From positions 124,001 through 188,000 of the forward strand of contig OZ245892.1 of the NCBI GenBank assembly GCA_965229605.1: DNA of 64,000 bases, read 5' to 3'. The stretch comes from G965229605 sp965229605 (GTDB lineage Bacteria; Pseudomonadota; Alphaproteobacteria; CBDDJK01). Position numbers and translations under genes: made by a program. The notes under the pieces were generated by a model. That model had not been told where the DNA came from and made no database searches. It saw only the letters and a list, made by a program, of their open reading frames with translations. This document shows positions 24,989 to 33,498 of the stretch, in pieces (the stretch's first letter is position 1; each line of letters opens with the position of its first letter).

Positions 24989-25777
24989 TTAAATGGCCAG
25001 ATACTGCTGGCGTAAATCCGCATCATCCAGAACAGTTTGCGCGGTTCCGTCAAAAACCACCTGTCCCATGTCGAGAATAATCGCCCGATCCGCCAGATGC
25101 AGGGCGGCAATCGCATTTTGTTCAACGATAATCGTCGTAATTCCCAGAGTCTTGATCTGCTCAAGGGTTTTTTCAATCTCCTGCACAATCACCGGGGCCA
25201 GCCCTTCATAGGGCTCATCCAGAAGCAGCAGCTTGACATCGCGAGTCAATGCCCGTCCGATAGAAAGCATCTGTTGCTCTCCGCCAGAAAGCGTGGTGCC
25301 TTCCTGGGTGCGCCGCTCGCCCAGACGCGGGAAAAGATCGTAAATCCGCTCTATCGTCCAGCCATGCGGCGGGGCAATTTGGGCCAGACGCAGATTTTCT
25401 TCAACCGTCAGACCCTGAATAATCCGCCGGTCCTCTGGCACCATCCCGATGCCGTTGCGGGCGGCCTCATAGGATTTCATCTCATGTAAAGGCTTATGAT
25501 CAAGCCAGATTTCCCCGGACTTCAACATCGGATCATCAACCCGGGCAATGGTCCGCAAGGTCGAAGTCTTGCCCGCTCCATTGCGCCCCAAAAGAGCCAC
25601 AATCTCGCCTTCCCGGACATCAAAACTCACGCCCTGGACGATATAACTCTCACCATAATAGGCATGGATATCCCAACACGAGAAAAAAGCAGGCTGACTG
25701 CCCTTCGCCGTAACCGGCGGGGTTTGCGGGGCCTTGCGCCCCTCCAGCTGCGACTCGTCAATCAGCGTTGTGCTCAT
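24989..25777 (-). CDS. livF: Branched-chain amino-acid-type ABC transporter ATPase (LivF-like)
   Basis: A 262-residue ATP-binding subunit. Walker A LLGRNGAGKTST, signature LSGGEQQMLSIGRAL, Walker B LLLLDEPYEGLAP and the switch His (VEQNA in place of the usual H position loop) are in order. A 25-residue N-terminal extension precedes the fold. It works as a heterodimer with the LivG-like ATPase encoded just upstream. Substrate specificity cannot be told; branched-chain or other amino acids, urea or amides are possible. Confidence 0.92.
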   Translation of the reverse strand: MSTTLIDESQLEGRKAPQTPPVTAKGSQPAFFSCWDIHAYYGESYIVQGVSFDVREGEIVALLGRNGAGKTSTLRTIARVDDPMLKSGEIWLDHKPLHEMKSYEAARNGIGMVPEDRRIIQGLTVEENLRLAQIAPPHGWTIERIYDLFPRLGERRTQEGTTLSGGEQQMLSIGRALTRDVKLLLLDEPYEGLAPVIVQEIEKTLEQIKTLGITTIIVEQNAIAALHLADRAIILDMGQVVFDGTAQTVLDDADLRQQYLAI

Positions 25778-25815
25778 GATTCCAGTTCCCTTTTTGCTCC
25801 AACCAGCGAATGTCC

Positions 25816-26571
25816 CTACAGATGGGCGCCGCCAAGATAGGCCTGCTGGACTTTCGGATTGCCCTTGATCTTGTCCGGGCTGTCCTCCGCAATCACCGTG
25901 CCTTGCGCCAGAACAGAAATACGGCTCGCCAGCGAAAAGACCACATGCATGTCATGCTCAATCACCACCATCGTCACGCCCTGCGTGGCAATCTCTTTCA
26001 TCAGGTCAATCGTGCTGTTGGTATCAGCGCGAGACATCCCGGCCGTGGGTTCATCCAGCAGTAAAAGTTTCGGGTCCTGGCTTAGACACATCGCCAGCTC
26101 AAGCCGACGCTTGTCACCACGCGATAATTGTCCGGCTGTGACCTTGGACTGATCGCCCAGACCTACGCTTTTCAACATTTCCATGGATTTTTCAGCCAGG
26201 TCCTTTTCATTCTGGATAGACCGCCAGCCATTCAGTCGAAAAGCTCCGTCACGCTTGGCAAAGCCGGGGATCATCACATTTTCAAGCAGGGTCAGTTCGG
26301 CAAAGATTTCAGGGGTTTGAAAAACCCGGCTCACCCCCATTTGATTGATTTCATGCGGCTGGATACCCAGAAGCGACTGCCCGTCAAAGGTCACGGTTCC
26401 GGTATCGGGCTCCAGCCGTCCGATAAAGCAATTCAGCAGCGTTGATTTCCCGGCGCCATTGGGGCCGATGATGGCATGGACCGTCCCGGCCTCTATTTCC
26501 AGATTGACATCATCCAGAGCCTTCAAGCCGCCAAAGCGTTTATTGACGTTGCGCACAGACAGAATACTCAT
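25816..26571 (-). CDS. livG: Branched-chain amino-acid-type ABC transporter ATPase (LivG-like)
   Basis: A 251-residue ATPase with Walker A IGPNGAGKSTLLN and Walker B KLLLLDEPTAGMSRAD. The signature reads LSRGDKRRLELAM rather than the canonical LSGGQ, a form seen in this subfamily. The C-terminal histidine loop is VIEHDMHVVFSLA. It overlaps the start of the LivM-like permease by 4 bases, so the genes are translationally coupled. Confidence 0.92.
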   Translation of the reverse strand: MSILSVRNVNKRFGGLKALDDVNLEIEAGTVHAIIGPNGAGKSTLLNCFIGRLEPDTGTVTFDGQSLLGIQPHEINQMGVSRVFQTPEIFAELTLLENVMIPGFAKRDGAFRLNGWRSIQNEKDLAEKSMEMLKSVGLGDQSKVTAGQLSRGDKRRLELAMCLSQDPKLLLLDEPTAGMSRADTNSTIDLMKEIATQGVTMVVIEHDMHVVFSLASRISVLAQGTVIAEDSPDKIKGNPKVQQAYLGGAHL

Positions 26572-27707
26572 GACGGGTCTCCTGTTTTAGAGCGCAGATT
26601 GGCGAGTCGGCGTTGAATACGCCGCAGCCCTTCCATCAGGCCACCGGGCAGGAAGATCACGATCAGCATGAAGAGTGCCCCCAGCGTCAGATGCCAGCCC
26701 TCGCCGACAAAAAGGGCCGAGAGTCCAACCATCAGATGTTGCAGCGTTTCCGGCAGAAAATCATAGACGCTCAGCAGGACGGTTTCGTTAAAGGCGGAGA
26801 AGATATTTTCAAAATATTTGATGACAACCGCCCCGATCAGCGGGCCAAGCAGAGTGCCGGAGCCCCCAAGAATGGTCATCAGCACCACTTCGCCAGACGC
26901 CGTCCATTGCATGCGTTCGGCCCCGGCCAGCGGGTCGGTGACGGCCAGCAGCCCGCCCGCGAGTCCGGCATACATGCCGGAGATAACAAAGGCGGCGAGC
27001 GCATAGGGTTTGGTATGTAGGCCTGTATAATTCATGCGGTTCTGGTTGGCTTTGACCCCGCGCAGCATGAGTCCGAAGGGGGAGGCGAAAATCCGCATCG
27101 AGATATAAAAGCAGATAATCAGCATGATGGCACAAAAGTAGAAGCCGGAATAGCCGGTCATGGGAATCCCGAACAGGTCGGAGGAGGGCAGGACAGCCCC
27201 ATAGTCGCGACCAAAGAGCGTATCAATGGCACGCGGGTCGGCCTGATTGAGTTGCAGGCCGGTTTCGCCGTTGGTGATCGGGGTTAGCACGGAGTAGGCG
27301 AGGTTATAGCACATCTGGGCGAAGGCGAGGGTGAGGATGGAGAAATAAATCCCGGTTCGCCGCAAAGAGACATAGCCGATCAGGGCTGAAAAGAGTCCCC
27401 CGACCAGGACGGCAAAGACGATGGCTGGCAGGGGGTTCATGCTGAGCAGTTTAAAGGACCAGACGGCGGTATAGGAGCCGACTCCCAGGAAGGCGGCATG
27501 TCCAAAGGACAGATAGCCGGTCAGTCCGAACAGGATATTGAAGCCGATGGCGAAGATTCCGAAGATGGCGAATTTTTGCAAGAGGTCGGGGTATCCGGCG
27601 CCGATAGGCGACAGCAGCAGTGGGGAGAGCAGGACGATCAGGGCAAAGATACCAAGTTTTGTGAGGTCACTGCCAGAGGGCAGCAGGGAGGCAAGAAGTC
27701 GGTTCAT
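26568..27707 (-). CDS. livM: Branched-chain amino-acid-type ABC transporter permease (LivM-like)
   Basis: A 379-residue inner-membrane permease with about ten hydrophobic segments. Family motifs are FGLTGYLSFGHAAFLGVGSY near residue 60 (key part LSFGHAAFLGVG) and GGSGTLLGPLIGAVVI late in the protein, the contact to the ATPases. It forms the translocation pore with the LivH-like subunit encoded 3 bases upstream. Length is normal. Confidence 0.93.
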   Translation of the reverse strand: MNRLLASLLPSGSDLTKLGIFALIVLLSPLLLSPIGAGYPDLLQKFAIFGIFAIGFNILFGLTGYLSFGHAAFLGVGSYTAVWSFKLLSMNPLPAIVFAVLVGGLFSALIGYVSLRRTGIYFSILTLAFAQMCYNLAYSVLTPITNGETGLQLNQADPRAIDTLFGRDYGAVLPSSDLFGIPMTGYSGFYFCAIMLIICFYISMRIFASPFGLMLRGVKANQNRMNYTGLHTKPYALAAFVISGMYAGLAGGLLAVTDPLAGAERMQWTASGEVVLMTILGGSGTLLGPLIGAVVIKYFENIFSAFNETVLLSVYDFLPETLQHLMVGLSALFVGEGWHLTLGALFMLIVIFLPGGLMEGLRRIQRRLANLRSKTGDPS

Positions 27708-27710
27708 CGT

Positions 27711-28739
27711 TTAATTCTCCATCACGCCTTTGCGCCCCAGCAAGCCGCGCGGGCGGACCAGAAGCACGATCACGGCAATCAGATAGATAATGATCTGGTC
27801 GATTCCGGGCAGGATGGCTTTGACTTCGTTCATGGAGGCGAAACTTTGCAAAATTCCCAGCAGGAATCCGGCGAGAACTGCCCCGCCGAGCGATCCCATA
27901 CCGCCGACGACGACCACGACAAAGCTGAGGACAAGGAAGTCCATGCCCATATGATAGTCCGGGCTGAGAATAGGCGTATACATAGCCCCGGCCAGTCCGG
28001 CGACAATGGCGGCAATGCCAAAGACGATGGTAAAGCGGCGATCAATATTGATTCCGAGCATTCCAACGGTTTCGCGATCAGCCATTCCGGCGCGGACGAC
28101 CATGCCAAAGGTGGTCAGGTGCAGGAAGCCAAAGACACTGGCGATAATGCCAAGCGAAAAGAGGAAATAAATCAGTCGCCAGGCCGGATAGACCACCGAT
28201 CCGGCCTCAAACCCGACATAGGTGCCAAAATCGACCATGCCTTTTGCGGCATCGGGGGCTGGCACGGGAATAGGATTGGCGCCGAACTGGCTTTTGACAA
28301 TCTCCTGGAGAATAATAGCCAGCCCGAAGGTGACCAGAATTTGTTCGGCGTGGGGGCGTTTATAAAAGAACTGGATCAGGCCGCGTTCCATCGCGACACC
28401 AATCAGCAGCATGACTGGAATGGCGATCAGGATAGACACCGGCACGGAATAATTGAGCAGGGTCAGGCCAAAATCGCCAAACCAGGCTTCGATATAAGGG
28501 GTGCGGATTTCAACCGGCGTTCCCCAGGCGGTGAGGTTATCGGGATCAAGCACCACTTTTTCAAGGCTGAACAGGGCGCGGACACTGACGGCACAAAAGG
28601 CCCCCAGCATAAAAAGAGCCCCGTGGGCAAAATTGACAACGCCAAGCGTGCCAAAGATGATGGTCAGGCCAAGGGCAATCAGGGCATAGGCCCCGCCTTT
28701 ATCCAGTCCGTTCAGGATTTGCAAAAAAATGGCATCCAT
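27711..28739 (-). CDS. livH: Branched-chain amino-acid-type ABC transporter permease (LivH-like)
   Basis: A 342-residue inner-membrane permease. Typical segments are GGAYALIALGLTIIFGTLGVVNFAHGALFMLGAF near the N-terminus (key part VVNFAHGALFMLG) and GGMGSLGGAVLAGFLLGI at the C-terminal coupling region. A loop of about 30 residues between helices 2 and 3 (TAWGTPVEIRTPYIEAWFGD) is longer than in E. coli LivH. A hairpin-bearing gap of 119 bases separates it from the binding-protein gene. Confidence 0.93.
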   Translation of the reverse strand: MDAIFLQILNGLDKGGAYALIALGLTIIFGTLGVVNFAHGALFMLGAFCAVSVRALFSLEKVVLDPDNLTAWGTPVEIRTPYIEAWFGDFGLTLLNYSVPVSILIAIPVMLLIGVAMERGLIQFFYKRPHAEQILVTFGLAIILQEIVKSQFGANPIPVPAPDAAKGMVDFGTYVGFEAGSVVYPAWRLIYFLFSLGIIASVFGFLHLTTFGMVVRAGMADRETVGMLGINIDRRFTIVFGIAAIVAGLAGAMYTPILSPDYHMGMDFLVLSFVVVVVGGMGSLGGAVLAGFLLGILQSFASMNEVKAILPGIDQIIIYLIAVIVLLVRPRGLLGRKGVMEN

Positions 28740-28773
28740 TTTACCGCCTTATCCGTATTATTGATAAAGTATC

Positions 28774-28814
28774 CCCTTCCCCGTGCATGCAATCTATGCA
28801 CACACGAGAAAGGG
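28774..28814 (-). terminator. Intercistronic hairpin between binding-protein and permease genes
   Basis: GTGCAT (28783-28788) pairs with ATGCAC (28796-28801), and an outer CCCTT (28774-28778) pairs with AAGGG (28810-28814). There is no long T-run. Such hairpins after the binding-protein gene usually cause partial termination or mRNA protection, giving excess binding protein (inferred). Confidence 0.5.
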
Positions 28815-28858
28815 TCTATTGATACTGTTTAACTGATACTGGTCAGGGGTTTTATGAA

Positions 28859-30211
28859 TTACGCCCCGTCGTTATAAGGGCCAAGTTCTCCACCCAGCAT
28901 GTCAGCCGGATATTCAACCTGTGCACGCGGGGTGACTTCCACGACTTCCAGCACGTCAAACTTGGAGTCGGGATTTTCTTTCCCTTTCACGACCAGCACA
29001 TCTTTAAAGCACTGATGGTCTGCGGCCCGATATTCGGTCGGTCCGTTGCCCAGCCCGTCAAAGGTGAAGCCTTCAAGCGCGGCCCCAACGGCGGAAGGAC
29101 GGAAGGTCCCGGCGCGCTGGCAAGCATCGGCATAAAGCAGGGCCTGGCAATAGGTGGTATGGGCGGCCTGCGAGGGCGGGAATCCATATTTCTGGCCGAA
29201 GCTTTTGACAAAGGCCTTGGAGCCTTCATCCTGCAAGGACCAGTGCCAGTTGGTTGAGCCGAAGATGCCTTTGACGTTTTCGCCAGCACCCTGGGCCATC
29301 AGACGTGAATAGAGCGGCACGACAATGGCGAAGTCTTTATTATTGACTTGCTTGTCGCGCAGGCCAAACTGGACGGCCTGGGTCAGCGAATTGACCATAT
29401 CGCGGCCATAGTGGTTCAGGACCAGCACATCAGCCCCGGAATTGAGCACCGGCGTGATATATTGCGAGAAGTCTCCGGCTCCAAGCGGCGTGCGGACAGC
29501 AGCCGATGTCTGCCAGCCCAGGTCTTCGGTATATTTCTTGATCGACCCTTCCTGGCTCCAGCCCCAGGTATAGTCGGCTGTCAGGTGATAGGCGATCCGG
29601 TCTGATCCAAAGGCATTTTTCAGCACCGGACCCAGGGCAGCCCCGGACATTTCGGTATTGAAGAAATGGCGGAAGCCATTGGCGCGGCGGTCTTTGCCGG
29701 TTGTGTCGTTGGAATGGGTAAGACCGGCCATAAAGATCACGCCTGCATCCTGGCAAAGGCCCTGGACGGCGATGGCGGTGCTGGAGGAAGACCCCCCGGT
29801 GATCATGATGGCCCCGTCTTTTTCAATCATGCGCTTGGCACTGGCGCGCGCGGCATCGGCTTTGGTCTGGGTGTCGCCGGTGACAAAGACGACTTTCTTG
29901 CCATTGATCCCGTTGCCTTTGAGTTCTTTGGATGAAAAGGTGTTGAGCATCCCGCCATCGCCTTCGCCGTTGATATGTTCAACAGCCAGCTGATAGGCGC
30001 GTAGTTCGTCTTGCCCTTCATCGGCATAGGCCCCGGTTTGCGGGACATTAAAGCCGAAGGTCACGGTCGATCCGGTGGGTTCGTTGGTATAGGCTGCGGA
30101 CCAGGCCTGGCTTGAAAAGACGGTTGGCATGGCCAGTCCAACCCCGAGTGCGCTGGCCCCTTTCAAAAGGCCACGGCGGGTCAAGGGCGGATTTTGGATT
30201 ATCTTGGACAT
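28859..30211 (-). CDS. livK: Branched-chain amino-acid-type ABC transporter substrate-binding protein
   Basis: A 450-residue periplasmic protein. The N-terminus has a twin-arginine signal (TRRGLLKGASALGVGLAMP) ending near AWSAA. The mature part is a two-lobed type I binding fold: TVTFGFNVPQTGAYADEGQDELRAY at the start (key part FNVPQTGAYADEG), then MITGGSSSSTAIAVQ, then HLTADYTWGWSQEG. The start at 30211 follows a clear GGAGG site; a longer frame to 30310 runs through a 15-bp tandem duplication and is rejected. The ligand is not readable. Confidence 0.9.
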   Translation of the reverse strand: MSKIIQNPPLTRRGLLKGASALGVGLAMPTVFSSQAWSAAYTNEPTGSTVTFGFNVPQTGAYADEGQDELRAYQLAVEHINGEGDGGMLNTFSSKELKGNGINGKKVVFVTGDTQTKADAARASAKRMIEKDGAIMITGGSSSSTAIAVQGLCQDAGVIFMAGLTHSNDTTGKDRRANGFRHFFNTEMSGAALGPVLKNAFGSDRIAYHLTADYTWGWSQEGSIKKYTEDLGWQTSAAVRTPLGAGDFSQYITPVLNSGADVLVLNHYGRDMVNSLTQAVQFGLRDKQVNNKDFAIVVPLYSRLMAQGAGENVKGIFGSTNWHWSLQDEGSKAFVKSFGQKYGFPPSQAAHTTYCQALLYADACQRAGTFRPSAVGAALEGFTFDGLGNGPTEYRAADHQCFKDVLVVKGKENPDSKFDVLEVVEVTPRAQVEYPADMLGGELGPYNDGA

Positions 30212-30253
30212 ATAAATATTCCTCCGATTATAGTGTGTATAGGGTTGTTCATT

Positions 30254-30283
30254 TTCGCGGTCATCAACTTCGCGGTCATCGAC
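30254..30283. repeat. 15-bp tandem duplication upstream of the binding-protein gene
   Basis: TTCGCGGTCATCAAC at 30254-30268 is followed by TTCGCGGTCATCGAC, 14 of 15 identical, in the leader of the binding-protein gene. Confidence 0.65.
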
Positions 30284-30355
30284 TCCACTGCCGATGAGAT
30301 AATCTGTCAATTTAGAGTAAAGCTGTCAACAGGCGTTTGATGAATATGTGTTTTT

Positions 30356-30402
30356 TTGTAAAAATTTTATCAGGTTGTTTTGAAAATTGTAAAAATTTTT
30401 AC
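30356..30402. promoter_or_regulatory. Paired AT palindromes between glyS and the ABC operon
   Basis: GTAAAAATTTTTAC (30389-30402) is a perfect 14-bp palindrome. A near copy, TGTAAAAATTTTAT, begins at 30357, with starts 31 bases apart (about three helical turns). The pair lies past the glyS stop and upstream of the binding-protein gene, so it may be an operator or part of the ABC promoter region. A terminator for glyS is the alternative. Confidence 0.45.
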
Positions 30403-30405
30403 TGA

Positions 30406-32601
30406 TCATATGCCGGCGAGCTGCGAAAAATCAGCAAGTCGGCGGAATCGTCTGGCTGTAAAATCCAGCAAAGCCAGACGGTTACGGCGTAAATCCGGGT
30501 TATCCGGGTCGTTGACCGTGACCTTGTCAAAAAACTCATCCAGCACCGGAGTCAGGGTCTGGCAGGCCAGAAGTTCTTTTTCGTAAAGTTCTTTGCCAAG
30601 GTCTTTTTGATCTTTGAAAGGAAGCGGCGCCCCCGACAATTTACTGGCTGTGGCGAACAGGTGCTTTTCTTCTGGCAGTTGCAGAAGATCAGGTGCCAGA
30701 TCACTCAAGCCTTCATCACCAGCTTCGGCTTGCAGGATATTATGAACACGGCGGTAAGCCGCTTGCAGCCTTGCGACAGCTTCCGTCTGTGACAGGAAAA
30801 TATCCAGCCGCGCCGTATCAACCGCAAACCGCCCGGACGGGGCGGCAAGCACCGCGTTAATCTGGTCATGCGGATAGTTTTTATCGCGCAGATATTGGCG
30901 GAAACGATCATCAAAAAATACGTCAAGGGCCGCTATTTTCTTGTCCATTTCCGGGTCGTTTAAACCATAGCCGTGCGCGGCCTGATGCAAAAGTCCGGTT
31001 TGATTATCATCAGTTAACGCTATATTCAGCGCATTTTCGCTGAGCAGCCGAATAACCCCCAGCGCGGCGCGGCGCAGGGCAAACGGGTCTTTTGACCCGG
31101 TCGGGGTTTCATCAATCAGCCAGAACCCGGCCAGAATATCCAGCTTGTCGGACAGACACAAGGCGATAGAAACCGGGGCCTGCGGGCAGGATTCGCCAGG
31201 TCCACGCGGGGCATAATGGGTTGAAATGGCAGCAGCAACCGTATCCGTTTCCCCGGACAGAGTGGCATAATGCCCGCCCATATAGCCTTGCAGTTCAGGA
31301 AATTCCCCGACCATGCCAGAGGCCAGATCATTCTTGCACAGGCTTGCCGCCCGGATCGCGGCTTTTGTGTCGGCGGGTGACAGGTTCAGGGCTTGTGCGC
31401 AATACTCCACCAGGCGGGTCAGGCGGGTGGCCCGGTCTGCCATGCTCCCCAGCTTTTTATGAAAAATCATCGGGGCCAGTTTCGGGGCGAAGTGATCCAG
31501 CCCGTTTGCGCTGTCTTGCGCAAAGAAAAATGCGGCATCAGCCAAACGGGCGCGTAGCACCCGCTCATTTCCAGCAATCACGGCCGCCCCGCCATCTGCC
31601 GGGTCATTATTGGCAATAAAGGCAAAAGCCGGGGCCAGATTATTGTCTTTATCAGCTTTCTTTTTATCTATAAGGGCAAAATATTTCTGGTGGCTGCGCA
31701 TGGTCAGGCGGATGACTTCGGGCGGCAGCTGCATATAGCCAGGGTCAATCGTGCCAATCAGCACGTTGGGAAATTCAACCAGCCCGGTGACTTCCTCCAG
31801 CAGAACCGGGTCCTCGCGCAAACCATATCCCTTTTCCGCCGCCGCTTGCGTCAAAGCCTGATGGATTGTTTCTTTACGAGCGCTTTGATCAACCAGCACA
31901 AAGCGGTTCTTCAATTCTTCCTTATATTGCTCAAAATCAGTAACCGTGAAAAATCCCGGGTTCAAAAAACGGTGGCCCTGCACCTGATCGCTGAATTTCA
32001 GGGAATCATCCTCGCCCAAAACCAAGGTCCCGGAAAGCAAAGTCCGATCAAAAATCGCACAGATTCCGGTGATCGGACGGACCCAGCGCGTATCCTGCGC
32101 CGCAAAACGCATCGACTTCGGCCAGACATGCTCTTTAACCAGCCGGTTGATGATCTCTGGAAGCAGGGCAACCGCCTCATTGGCCGGGACAGTTTTCTCA
32201 ACATGCCAGACCGTTTTTCCGCCATTGGACTGATGCGAAATCACCCCGCTGCCTTGCACATCCTCAAATTGATAGGGGGTGCCGTCAAAGGCCTCGATAA
32301 AAGCCGGGGTGACCAGCGATTCAAGCCCCATCTTCCTGAAAAAACCGAAAACCGCCTTCTCGGGAGCCGTCACCGGCGGGCCATTTTGACTGATCGTGGC
32401 AGCTTCCTGAATTTTGCGCACATCCGTCATGCAAAGCCCAAGTCGGCGCGGAGTCACCACCCCTGCCAGAGTGGTGGAAGAATGCGTCAGCCTTGCTTCC
32501 TCCAAAAGCTCCTTCAAGCGGTTTTGTAGCGACTCAATGCCACTCTGCTGCATCCGGGCCGGAATTTCCTCGCAGGCAATTTCAATAAAAAGATCAGCCA
32601 T
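30406..32601 (-). CDS. glyS: Glycyl-tRNA synthetase beta subunit
   Basis: A 731-residue beta chain of the heterotetrameric bacterial glycyl-tRNA synthetase. The N-terminus ADLFIEIACEEIPARM is the family hallmark, and HD-domain-like and anticodon-binding-like regions follow (QIWLI-type region around CLSDKLDILAGFWLIDETPTGSKDPFALRR; key part GSKDPFALRRAALG). The ATG at 32601 overlaps the end of glyQ by 8 bases. An upstream frame to 32682 lies wholly in glyQ and is rejected. Confidence 0.96.
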   Translation of the reverse strand: MADLFIEIACEEIPARMQQSGIESLQNRLKELLEEARLTHSSTTLAGVVTPRRLGLCMTDVRKIQEAATISQNGPPVTAPEKAVFGFFRKMGLESLVTPAFIEAFDGTPYQFEDVQGSGVISHQSNGGKTVWHVEKTVPANEAVALLPEIINRLVKEHVWPKSMRFAAQDTRWVRPITGICAIFDRTLLSGTLVLGEDDSLKFSDQVQGHRFLNPGFFTVTDFEQYKEELKNRFVLVDQSARKETIHQALTQAAAEKGYGLREDPVLLEEVTGLVEFPNVLIGTIDPGYMQLPPEVIRLTMRSHQKYFALIDKKKADKDNNLAPAFAFIANNDPADGGAAVIAGNERVLRARLADAAFFFAQDSANGLDHFAPKLAPMIFHKKLGSMADRATRLTRLVEYCAQALNLSPADTKAAIRAASLCKNDLASGMVGEFPELQGYMGGHYATLSGETDTVAAAISTHYAPRGPGESCPQAPVSIALCLSDKLDILAGFWLIDETPTGSKDPFALRRAALGVIRLLSENALNIALTDDNQTGLLHQAAHGYGLNDPEMDKKIAALDVFFDDRFRQYLRDKNYPHDQINAVLAAPSGRFAVDTARLDIFLSQTEAVARLQAAYRRVHNILQAEAGDEGLSDLAPDLLQLPEEKHLFATASKLSGAPLPFKDQKDLGKELYEKELLACQTLTPVLDEFFDKVTVNDPDNPDLRRNRLALLDFTARRFRRLADFSQLAGI

Positions 32602-33466
32602 TGCCCCTAGCCTCATCCTTGGCCTCATCCTTCGCCAGCCAGGTTTCCGCCGATGACCGCGCCAGGGCTCGCACCCGCGCAATATAGGCTTGCCGCTCGG
32701 TCACACTCAAAACGCCTCTGGCATTCAGCAGATTAAATAAATGGCTCGCCTTTAAACATTGATCATACGCCGGAAGGGCCAGCCCCGCCGCACATAAGGC
32801 CGCACATTCCTGCTCGGCATCTATAAAATGGCGGGCCAGGGCCTCTATATTGGCCAACTCAAAATTATAGGCTGAATATTCAACCTCGGCCCGGTGGTAA
32901 ACCGCGCCATAAGACATCGTGTCATTAAACAGCAAGTCATAGACATTCTCGACCCCTTGCACATACATGGCCAGCCGCTCCAGCCCATAGGTCAGCTCCG
33001 TCGAAACCGGCCGACAATCAATCCCGCCAACTTGCTGAAAATAGGTGAATTGCGAAACCTCCATCCCGTCGCACCAGACCTCCCAGCCAAGCCCCCAGGC
33101 CCCAAGGGTCGGACTTTCCCAGTCATCCTCAACAAAGCGGATATCATGGTTTTTAAGGTCAATGCCAATCGCCTCCAGGGAGCCAAGATAAAGGTCCTGA
33201 CTATTGGCCGGAGAGGGCTTTAAAATAACCTGATACTGATAGTAATGTTGCAGCCGGTTAGGATTCTCCCCATAGCGACCATCGCCCGGCCTGCGCGAAG
33301 GCTGGACATAAGCAACATTCCACGGCTCTGGTCCCAGCGTGCGCAAGGTGGTGGCCCAGTGAAAAGTCCCGGCCCCGACCTCCATATCATAGGGCTGGAG
33401 AACAGCACAGCCCTGATCCGACCAATAGCGGTGGAGAGCCAAAATCATATCTTGAAAATTGATCAT
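32594..33466 (-). CDS. glyQ: Glycyl-tRNA synthetase alpha subunit
   Basis: A 290-residue class II synthetase chain that activates glycine. It starts with FQDMILALHRYWSDQGC, and GTFHWATTLRTLGPEPWNVAYVQPSRRPGDGRYG contains the catalytic motif 2 region (key part QPSRRPGDGRYGENPNR). The C-terminus carries a 12-bp tandem duplication that encodes AKDEAKDEA, just before the stop. The gene overlaps glyS. Confidence 0.97.
   Translation of the reverse strand: MINFQDMILALHRYWSDQGCAVLQPYDMEVGAGTFHWATTLRTLGPEPWNVAYVQPSRRPGDGRYGENPNRLQHYYQYQVILKPSPANSQDLYLGSLEAIGIDLKNHDIRFVEDDWESPTLGAWGLGWEVWCDGMEVSQFTYFQQVGGIDCRPVSTELTYGLERLAMYVQGVENVYDLLFNDTMSYGAVYHRAEVEYSAYNFELANIEALARHFIDAEQECAALCAAGLALPAYDQCLKASHLFNLLNARGVLSVTERQAYIARVRALARSSAETWLAKDEAKDEARGNG
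32610..32633. repeat. 12-bp tandem duplication at the 3' end of glyQ
   Basis: GCCTCATCCTTG is followed by GCCTCATCCTTC. It encodes the repeated KDEA at the C-terminus of GlyQ. Confidence 0.65.
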
Positions 33467-33498
33467 AAGGGGAGATTATATGTAGATAGAACAGATGC

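Noticed and set aside
27498..28832. A 444-codon plus-strand frame antisense to the LivM/LivH permeases
   Set aside because: Its charged, His- and Gln-rich translation is what hydrophobic codons give on the other strand.
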